From assembly GCA_964502705.1 (NCBI GenBank), contig CAZCXZ010000102.1:1-12510 (forward strand): 12,510 nucleotides of DNA, written 5' to 3'. This document shows, piece by piece, positions 7,053-12,510 of the stretch. Numbering within the stretch: the first letter of the stretch is position 1; each line of letters begins with the position of its first letter. Source of the stretch: Berkiella sp964502705. Its GTDB lineage: Bacteria > Pseudomonadota > Gammaproteobacteria > Berkiellales > Berkiellaceae. The notes beneath the pieces are model-generated. The model was given only the letters and a program-made list of their open reading frames with translations. It did not search any database and was not told the DNA's origin. A program made the translations under genes and the position numbers.

Positions 7053-8348
7053 ATGAATATATTTAGTAATAAACGAGCGCTGAGTAATTTGCTATTGTTG
7101 AGCGCTCTACTGGCCCCTGGTTTGGCGATGGCCGATGCCGAAACGGCGGCGGCTGTTAGAGAGATGGATTCCCATGTATCCGGAAAACTCGACACGCTTA
7201 ATAGTACAACGGATGGTGTCAGAAGTGCGGTGGGACAATCTAATGAATATCTGAGAAATATTTCAGAAAAAAGTGACATCAGCAATAAAGACATGGTGAC
7301 GGCCCTGATGAATTACTGGGCTCAGGCCAGCATTAAAGAATTTGGCCTCGCGCAAGAGAAATATTTTCAGGTTGCTCCCTCGACCGAATGGGCCGCAAAG
7401 GCAGGGATAGCAGCGGGTAACCTGAGCTACGTGCAGAACTCGGCTCTCAATAGAGCGAATCTCACCATGGCCAGAAGTCTGGGTTTTTTAAGTAAAAGTG
7501 ATAAATTTACGATTGGTGGTGTGGAAATCAGTAAAGATGAAATTGCCCCAATGCGTGCCATGTCACTTTATAAGAACATGCTCAATTTTTGGGATACAGG
7601 TGACATTGCAACCTTGGGTGTCGTGAATGCCGCTGGGATATTGCAAAAAAACCTGATACCAAACGACGAGGCTTCAAGAAAGGTAACGCAAGATTTTGTG
7701 AATATTGTCACGAACCCGTTTCCTGTTGTGGACCCCGAACTGAATAGCCGTATCAAGGGTGGCGGCCTTAACGGTGAAGATATGGAAAAAATCGGTACTA
7801 TGGTTGCGCAATACTCGTTGCTGGGTGTCAGTGCTAACGCTTGGACCGACATCGTTGCAAGAAGAGAGCAGCCTGTCCTTAAAGCGCAAATTGATCCGGC
7901 TACCGGAGAGTGTGTTAAAGATCCAGTCGGTAACTGCTTACCTATGCCTGTGACAGGTCCTAGCAAGTCAACCATGCAATTAATGGATGAAGCAGCCAAT
8001 AAACGTTTCACGAACCCCGATTGGTATGCATCCCTCAGTGATGCTTCTGAAACAGCATTGCTTAGAGAAATTGCGCATATGTTGGCTTACAACCAATGGG
8101 TACAATATCAACAGTTCCGTTTAGCTGAACAGCAAGTTTCTCTGTTAGCGTCTATTAATGGTGTGATGGCGAAATTAAATACCAGCATTGACGCGATGAC
8201 AGTAGAAATGCAGAAAGCACAGGCTGAAGCGAAGATCCAGGCTAAGAAAGCTGAGGAACAAGCTGCAGAAGCTAAAGCTGAAGCTGAGGAACAAGCTAAG
8301 AAAGCACAAGAACAAGCTGACCAAGCGGGATCACAATCAGGTCAATAG
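7053..8348 (+). CDS. icmX: IcmX, periplasmic Dot/Icm protein
   Basis: IcmX is an exported Dot/Icm component, periplasmic and partly released in Legionella, needed for pore formation and intracellular growth. The 431 residues (Legionella about 466) start with a signal peptide (1-27, LAMA|DAE). An N-terminal helical part follows (MDSHVSGKLDTLNSTTDGVR, about 38-57). A central domain (about 80-340) includes the segments NPFPVVDPELN (about 221-231) and DPATGECVKDPVGNC, with Cys287 and Cys295 probably disulfide-bonded. A long C-terminal coiled coil (about 355-425) ends in a Lys/Glu/Ala/Gln repeat region. The ATG at 7053 has a good AAAGGTGA ribosome site. It lies 65 bases behind the small exported protein with no evident promoter between, so one operon with icmW is likely. 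A strong terminator follows. Confidence 0.88.
   Translation: MNIFSNKRALSNLLLLSALLAPGLAMADAETAAAVREMDSHVSGKLDTLNSTTDGVRSAVGQSNEYLRNISEKSDISNKDMVTALMNYWAQASIKEFGLAQEKYFQVAPSTEWAAKAGIAAGNLSYVQNSALNRANLTMARSLGFLSKSDKFTIGGVEISKDEIAPMRAMSLYKNMLNFWDTGDIATLGVVNAAGILQKNLIPNDEASRKVTQDFVNIVTNPFPVVDPELNSRIKGGGLNGEDMEKIGTMVAQYSLLGVSANAWTDIVARREQPVLKAQIDPATGECVKDPVGNCLPMPVTGPSKSTMQLMDEAANKRFTNPDWYASLSDASETALLREIAHMLAYNQWVQYQQFRLAEQQVSLLASINGVMAKLNTSIDAMTVEMQKAQAEAKIQAKKAEEQAAEAKAEAEEQAKKAQEQADQAGSQSGQ
8241..8305 (+). repeat. Internal repeats coding the IcmX coiled-coil tail
   Basis: GCTGAGGAACAAGCT occurs at 8250-8264 and again, identically, at 8283-8297. GCTAAGAAAGC occurs at 8241-8251 and 8295-8305. They encode repeated EEQA and AKKA units, so the tail probably grew by local duplication and may vary in length between strains. 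Confidence 0.6.
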
Positions 8349-8352
8349 TCGC

Positions 8353-8381
8353 TTGCCTTGTGGATGTATTCGATGTATACA
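8353..8381 (+). promoter_or_regulatory. Weak candidate promoter for the BCCT-like gene
   Basis: TTGCCT (8353-8358) and TATACA (8376-8381) are separated by 17 bases between the icmX stop and the BCCT-like start. TATACA is part of a 10-bp palindrome, ATGTATACAT. A promoter here would let the downstream gene be expressed, but its transcript would still have to pass the terminator-like hairpin at 8405-8429. Confidence 0.3.
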
Positions 8382-8404
8382 TTTAACTAGACAAATCGTT
8401 AAGA

Positions 8405-8429
8405 GGGGCAATGAATGCCCCTTTTTTTT
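8405..8429 (+). terminator. Rho-independent terminator of the icmW-icmX operon
   Basis: GGGGCA (8405-8410) and TGCCCC (8416-8421) form a perfect 6-bp GC-rich stem around the loop ATGAA. Eight consecutive T residues follow at 8422-8429. This is a classical intrinsic terminator 56 bases after the icmX stop. It overlaps the start region of the next gene, whose first ATG (8415) lies at the loop/stem junction. Confidence 0.85.
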
Positions 8430-9869
8430 GCAATGAACCATAAACAAATTTTAAAAGCCGTTATTGCCACTGCCGGTTTTGTGATCGTCGGTTGGTTATC
8501 TTTCATGCGCCCTGATTGGTTGCTGCTGTTTGGCATACTTTTAGGTACGCTGGGTTATTTACTCCTGCTTATCGCGTTTACACCCGTAGGCAAACTGCAA
8601 TTAGGTAGTCATCCACCGCAATTAACAAGAAGTAAGTGGTTGCTGAAACTGGTGCTGTCACAACTGGTATTGCTTTTTTTCACCGGGACCTGCGGATATG
8701 CGTTTATGGTTGCGGGCCCTGAATTTTCGTTATCGACCGTTACGCTGACTGATCTCAGAACAACCATTCTCGATTATGGTCGCTTTCAATGGGGATTATT
8801 TCCTTGGAGTGCAATAGGGCTCTGGGGATTAGTGATTGCCTATATAACCTACGTACAACAGGGTGAACCCTACCTGTATCAAGCTGGACGCTATCTTTAC
8901 CCTAAAAAGATAGAGCCTATGTTCAAAACGTATATCGAATCGACCACGTCAGGGGCGACCATGTTGCTGCTGGCTATTATCGCAAGTGCGATTATTTTGC
9001 TTTACACCTATGCTATCAATTTTTACTTTAAGGTTTCGCATTTTACCATGCCCGTTTTTACGGTAATTATGATGTCCTTTATTGGGCCGCTGGCCTCAAT
9101 GAGTATGGGACGTAAATTATTCAGAAAATTAAGTGGCGGGCGAACAACGACATTGAATCGTGCATTATTGGTCATGATAGGCATATTGATTCCAATTATC
9201 GTGGCATCTGCGTTTGTTGCTGTCCTTATGATGGCCCGTCGTACGGATTTACAGCAATCCTTGGTTTGTAAGGAATGCGGGAACTACTTTTCGAACGTGC
9301 CCGTAGAGGATCGTTTAGCCGCCTTATATTGGGGGTGGTGGTTACTTTGGACGCCCTTGGCAGGCTCTTACTTGGCGAAAATTTCCAGTGGCCGCACAAT
9401 ACGTGAGTTTGTGTTAGGTTTATATTTGGTGCCATTACTGATTGTATTTTTCGGTGTGGTTTTATACCAATATCCCTTACAAATTCCTACGATCAACATT
9501 GCGTTAACGCCAATAGAGCAGTCAATTGGACAGTCGCTGCTGGCTTCTATGTTGTTGATCTGCATGCTTTACTGCTTTAAATCAGTAACAGATACTGGGA
9601 TTGTACTGTCTGGGTTTATGAAACCCAAAGAAGAGAGTGCTGCAAATCGCTTATGGTTAAAAGATCCTAGCAAAACAGTGGGCATCAATCGTTTCAGTCC
9701 AAAATTGCTTATGGCGATTTTGGGAACCATTTTCCTGCATGCAACAGCCGGCTGGTTTGGTGTTCAATTGCAAGCTGCAGCCATGGCGGTACTGGTTATG
9801 AATGCGGTCTACATGGGTTGTTATCTAGGTGTCTATCAGTTGTGGCGTAGTTACACGCATTCTAGGTAA
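8415..9869 (+). CDS. Divergent BCCT-family-like membrane transporter
   Basis: This 484-residue protein has about 10-12 membrane segments and is related to betaine/carnitine/choline transporters. Visible signatures include FQWGLFPWS (124-132), matching the FHW..HPW motif of BCCT TM4; the aromatic box YWGWWLLW (305-312), spaced like BetP Trp373/374/377; SSGRTIREFVLGLYLVP (324-340); and SVTDTGIVL (390-398), at the place of TSADS. Residues 56-64 (TPVGKLQLG) resemble the pre-TM3 segment. The glycine box (GMGIGLLFW type) expected near 80-95 is not recognisable; the stretch there reads LVLLFFTGTCGYAF. The usual TM4 tyrosine is Ile134, and an unusual CKEC (285-288) lies in the loop before TM8. Transport may be altered or lost. 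The ATG at 8415 has AAGAGGGG 6 bases upstream but lies inside a terminator hairpin; Met7 (ATG at 8433) lies just after it but lacks a ribosome site. Its role beside Dot/Icm is unknown. Confidence 0.8.
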   Translation: MPLFFAMNHKQILKAVIATAGFVIVGWLSFMRPDWLLLFGILLGTLGYLLLLIAFTPVGKLQLGSHPPQLTRSKWLLKLVLSQLVLLFFTGTCGYAFMVAGPEFSLSTVTLTDLRTTILDYGRFQWGLFPWSAIGLWGLVIAYITYVQQGEPYLYQAGRYLYPKKIEPMFKTYIESTTSGATMLLLAIIASAIILLYTYAINFYFKVSHFTMPVFTVIMMSFIGPLASMSMGRKLFRKLSGGRTTTLNRALLVMIGILIPIIVASAFVAVLMMARRTDLQQSLVCKECGNYFSNVPVEDRLAALYWGWWLLWTPLAGSYLAKISSGRTIREFVLGLYLVPLLIVFFGVVLYQYPLQIPTINIALTPIEQSIGQSLLASMLLICMLYCFKSVTDTGIVLSGFMKPKEESAANRLWLKDPSKTVGINRFSPKLLMAILGTIFLHATAGWFGVQLQAAAMAVLVMNAVYMGCYLGVYQLWRSYTHSR

Positions 9870-9870
9870 A

Positions 9871-9900
9871 TTGAACCCCTTAAGATTCTGACTGTCTAAT
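9871..9900 (+). promoter_or_regulatory. Candidate promoter with PmrA-like motif before the 589-residue gene
   Basis: TTGAAC (9871-9876) and TCTAAT (9895-9900, one mismatch to -10) are 18 bases apart. CTTAAGATT at 9879-9887 lies between them and differs at one of nine positions from CTTAATATT, the PmrA motif reported in Legionella and Coxiella. Transcription would start near 9907, about 24 bases before the ATG. PmrA controls many effector genes, so this would fit a substrate gene. A nine-base match alone is weak evidence. Confidence 0.4.
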
Positions 9901-9930
9901 AGCTAAATAAAGGCAAAAAGGCAGTGTACG

Positions 9931-11700
9931 ATGCCCATTATATTCGAAGAATATCATTCAAAACGCCACAAGCAGCCTTTTGGCACAAAGACTATCTTAA
10001 TCGATTCCGAAGAGGCTTTGGCTCAATTCATTCAAAATGTTACCCAATATGAAAACATTTATTACGCTAAAGATATGGAACAATCTTTAAAAATTGCTAT
10101 GTATGCGCGTGAAGAAAGCCTACCTAAAGCATACTTAGAAGCATTTAAAACAAAGTATGTTGGCTTTTATCAGTATGTTGGAGGATTAGAATCGTCAAGA
10201 GATCAATTGGTTGCAAATAATGCCGATTCATCATTCGATTCAAGCGTACATTTAGAGTTAGATCCCGATGATGACGATTTAATGAATGCCATGGAAGAAC
10301 TCTATGAGGATAATCCCGAACTTGGCCTTGAGAACGACACGACAAACCGCGCAGCGGACCCTTTACATGGACGTGAAGAACTCTTATTTGCCAGAGCAAG
10401 GGGTAATTCGGAACCTGAAATTGTTGATGACCGTCGCTTTACTAAAGATTCAATAGCAGGTCCAGATCAATATGAACAATATGAGATGCATTTTGGCGGA
10501 GAAGATGCGGATCCCTTTTACAATTTAGCAGTTTATATTCAAAGTCTTGATAATAACGTGACAGACATGCCAGGACATGGTCAGACTTATCACTTTAAAC
10601 GACATCTCGATAGTATTTTACCTATCGTGGCTTTAGCGGTTAATGGTTCCCGAAAAGAATATCAAGATAGTCAAGATTTAGAGCCTGCGCAAAGGGCTCT
10701 GCTACTGAAGAAAATGGAAGCTTTCGAGGATATTAATGGTATGTTGCAAAGCTTAAGAGCGCTTGCCAATAATAAAAGCCGATATACAGAAGGCTATTTT
10801 AATACCAAATTAGAATCTATTAATCATAAGCTCGAGGATCTTGGTGTAAAAGAGGAAGCTAAAAATGCCTTACTAGAAGCGTTAATCCAAGTAGCGAGCA
10901 AAAATTTGATGAGTGATCAAAAGGCGGATCGCTTCTACCAGCATAAAAAAGGGTCGACCGCTTTTGATGCCAGTGGTGACAAAATGGAAATTAAGGGGCA
11001 TCAAAAACGCCTTAAAATTGAGCACCATAAATCGCCAGATTCCGGCTCAATCGTGGTAACGGGCAAATTTAATTATAGCCGTAAAAGTGTGATTGGCGTG
11101 CAAACGGGGCATTTTACGGGTGTTAAAAAAATATTTGCGCAGCAAAAAGATCAACGCAACGAAATGAAAGATCAAGTGGCTGATTTTGTAACTACCGCAT
11201 TATTTGATTTTCAAAAAGGCACTGAAAAAAATCCTATTTATTTGCAACCTTCAAAAGGTAATCAGTCTGAACTTTCGTTAGCCATTTTATTAGAATTCAA
11301 AAAGAGAGCTATATTAGAAGGGAAGGAATTGATTGCAGCAGATGATAATGGCAGACGGATCACAATAACCCCTAATTCGACTTTTACACCCAATGAAAAA
11401 GCGTATTTTCAAAGCTTTGCTCTGCAAATACCCAAAGTGGAAGTTGGCCGCGGTAAGCTGCCTGTCGAAGCAGAGCACTGTGCTGGTTTTCAACTTTTAC
11501 AAGAGGTTAAATTAAGTGGTAAGCGCTTAAAAGAACAAGAATATTCAGAGGATACCATCGTTGATGCCATGACTCAGCATTTAACAGATACGGTTGCCGC
11601 GCATGTTAAGGAACAAGGAAAAAGTATTGATGCTGCAATCAAGTCAATTCCGCCTGAAGCAGGAATTGACTCAAGGCCTAGCACAAGGATGAACGTGTAA
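9931..11700 (+). CDS. Large soluble acidic protein of unknown function, candidate Dot/Icm substrate
   Basis: The 589 residues show no signal peptide or membrane segment. I recognise no family. The N-terminal 1-95 looks globular (FEEYHSKRHKQPFG, then ILIDSEEALAQFIQ). Residues 98-190 are highly acidic and probably disordered, including DPDDDD at 111-116. Residues 195-335 look helical, with many charged residues. Residues 340-405 carry a basic, beta-rich-looking stretch (KMEIKGHQKRLKIEHHK). Residues 410-515 look alpha/beta, and 515-589 helical with a polar end (SRPSTRMNV). The only cysteine is Cys517. The start at 9931 follows AAAGGCAAAAAGGCAG. It lies 61 bases behind the BCCT-like gene with its own candidate promoter and ends 1 base before the stop of the opposing gene. 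Codons look AT-richer than in the BCCT-like gene. Being a large eukaryote-facing orphan at a Dot/Icm locus makes it a candidate effector, but no known effector domain is visible. Confidence 0.75.
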   Translation: MPIIFEEYHSKRHKQPFGTKTILIDSEEALAQFIQNVTQYENIYYAKDMEQSLKIAMYAREESLPKAYLEAFKTKYVGFYQYVGGLESSRDQLVANNADSSFDSSVHLELDPDDDDLMNAMEELYEDNPELGLENDTTNRAADPLHGREELLFARARGNSEPEIVDDRRFTKDSIAGPDQYEQYEMHFGGEDADPFYNLAVYIQSLDNNVTDMPGHGQTYHFKRHLDSILPIVALAVNGSRKEYQDSQDLEPAQRALLLKKMEAFEDINGMLQSLRALANNKSRYTEGYFNTKLESINHKLEDLGVKEEAKNALLEALIQVASKNLMSDQKADRFYQHKKGSTAFDASGDKMEIKGHQKRLKIEHHKSPDSGSIVVTGKFNYSRKSVIGVQTGHFTGVKKIFAQQKDQRNEMKDQVADFVTTALFDFQKGTEKNPIYLQPSKGNQSELSLAILLEFKKRAILEGKELIAADDNGRRITITPNSTFTPNEKAYFQSFALQIPKVEVGRGKLPVEAEHCAGFQLLQEVKLSGKRLKEQEYSEDTIVDAMTQHLTDTVAAHVKEQGKSIDAAIKSIPPEAGIDSRPSTRMNV

Positions 11701-11701
11701 G

Positions 11702-12510
11702 CTATTTCTTAGATTTATACCCGGGTTTAAATGGCGTTCGGCTGGCACTGCGGGTATATTCCTCTTGTAAATCAACGTTTGCTCTAGCGGTTTTAGATTC
11801 TTTGGTTTTACGTTCTTTTTGGGCTAATAATTCTTTAGAACGCAGCTTTTCATCAGCACCAGGAAGAGAAGGTAAGTCGTTACCGATGCTGGCAATTTGA
11901 ATAACCTGCTGAATACTCAGGCCTAACACTTTGGCAATTTGGTTCACAGAGCAAAATCCGATTAGGTACCAACATAAGATCCATTGACGTAAAGCATGAA
12001 TAGAACCGATGGGCAAACCTGTAAAATCATCAAAATCACTGACGCCGCCATCACCTTTGCAGTTTAAGCAGACGTAAAAATGCCTTTGATCGACTGCGTC
12101 GCTAGGGGGATCACGTCTTACGACATTGGATGAATGACACCGTGGGCAATTAACGCCTTGTGGCCAACGCAACATTTTTAAGGTTTTAAAGACTTCCGAC
12201 TCACCGAGTAAGTTGTCGATGGCTGCAATACGAGAATCCACTTGGCTGCCGCGTGGCAATTCACGCAAGCGTTTTAGTGCTTTGAGGTTATCGTCTTCAT
12301 CTGCGGTCAATTTAGCCATGTTGTCTTCTTCCTGAAGCGGTATCGTTGCCGGAGGGAGTGGTGGTTGTGCGGTTGGTATACGTTGTGAAAATGTTGGGTC
12401 TTGTCTTTGTTGATTCGGCGTAAATAGACTTAAGGCTTGAAACTCACTTTGTGCTTGGAGCGGTGTAAATGCACGGTCCTTTTCTGTAGGGAGGGTGTTT
12501 TCAGATTGAG
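11702..12510 (-). CDS. Zinc-ribbon protein resembling the IS1595-family transposase N-terminus, no catalytic domain (probably partial)
   Basis: From Met at 12319 the protein has 205 residues. The frame continues open, without a start codon, for 63 more codons to the window edge as a Pro/Gln-rich stretch (QPPLPPATIPLQEED before the Met). I therefore prefer a gene beginning outside the window. The alternative is the ATG at 12319, which has AGGA 10 bases upstream. Counting from that Met, residues 45-143 match the architecture of the ISXO2/IS1595 zinc-ribbon region: FKTLKMLRWPQGVNCPRCHS, Cys58-x2-Cys61 and Cys84-x2-Cys87, FDDFTGLPI at the place of the usual TGT, then W113 and a helix-turn-helix-like SVNQIAKVLGLSIQQV. 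The DDE-type catalytic domain that should follow is absent. A Lys/Glu/Arg-rich tail ends the protein. No inverted repeats of an insertion element were seen. It may be a domesticated DNA-binding or protein-binding zinc ribbon. Confidence 0.7.
   Translation of the reverse strand, partial: QSENTLPTEKDRAFTPLQAQSEFQALSLFTPNQQRQDPTFSQRIPTAQPPLPPATIPLQEEDNMAKLTADEDDNLKALKRLRELPRGSQVDSRIAAIDNLLGESEVFKTLKMLRWPQGVNCPRCHSSNVVRRDPPSDAVDQRHFYVCLNCKGDGGVSDFDDFTGLPIGSIHALRQWILCWYLIGFCSVNQIAKVLGLSIQQVIQIASIGNDLPSLPGADEKLRSKELLAQKERKTKESKTARANVDLQEEYTRSASRTPFKPGYKSKK

Noticed and set aside
11702..12319. Identity as IcmJ/DotN, another Cys-containing Dot/Icm protein of about 200 residues
   Set aside because: The pattern RWP-GV-CPRC, the second CxxC and the FTG-P motif fit the transposase zinc ribbon, and I see no HNH-like motif expected of DotN.
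1..12510. tRNA, rRNA, CRISPR arrays, riboswitches or complete insertion sequences
   Set aside because: No cloverleaf or rRNA segment, no regularly spaced direct repeats and no terminal inverted repeats with a transposase were seen on either strand.

Overview
The window carries the icmV/dotA/icmW/icmX core of a Dot/Icm (type IVB) secretion system. It comes from a gammaproteobacterium of the Legionellales type (Legionella/Coxiella/Berkiella/Aquicella relatives). IcmW, IcmV, IcmX and two DotA proteins are recognisable by sequence, length and order. The divergent arrangement, icmV-dotA on one strand and icmW-icmX on the other, is the known Legionella region I layout. I cannot name the genus. The moderately AT-leaning DNA, very short spacers and DotA proteins far shorter than the Legionella one argue against Legionella pneumophila itself.

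Layout from left to right. (1) Bases 1-60 hold a possible proline-rich C-terminal tail of an upstream gene and a hairpin. (2) An orphan hydrophilic gene (155-988, +) follows with a good sigma70-like promoter. It ends at a GC-rich hairpin shared with the convergent operon. (3) The minus-strand operon icmV (5798-5277) -> dotA copy 1 (5280-3205) -> dotA copy 2 (3187-1043) carries two clearly different full-length DotA paralogues in tandem. (4) A 411-base divergent control region (5799-6209) contains inverted repeats and candidate promoter elements. (5) The plus-strand operon is icmW, a small exported protein of unknown function overlapping icmW by 8 bases, and icmX, ending in a strong Rho-independent terminator. 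(6) Next is a 484-residue multi-membrane protein (8415-9869) related to BCCT (betaine/carnitine/choline) transporters. It keeps part of the aromatic box and the GRTIREF signature, but the glycine-rich substrate segment is not recognisable. (7) An orphan acidic, soluble 589-residue protein (9931-11700) has a promoter containing a PmrA-like motif and is a plausible Dot/Icm substrate. (8) A minus-strand protein (from 11702) has an IS1595/ISXO2-type zinc ribbon but no transposase catalytic domain. Its frame stays open to the right edge of the window, so it is probably partial.

How the genes fit together, from family knowledge: DotA is a polytopic inner-membrane protein with a large periplasmic part, IcmV is a small inner-membrane protein encoded with it, and IcmX is periplasmic. 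IcmW is a cytoplasmic chaperone that pairs with IcmS at the DotL coupling complex to deliver effectors. The most notable departures from the textbook locus are the dotA duplication, the extra exported protein between icmW and icmX, the degenerate BCCT-like protein directly behind the icmX terminator, and the possibly domesticated zinc-ribbon protein.
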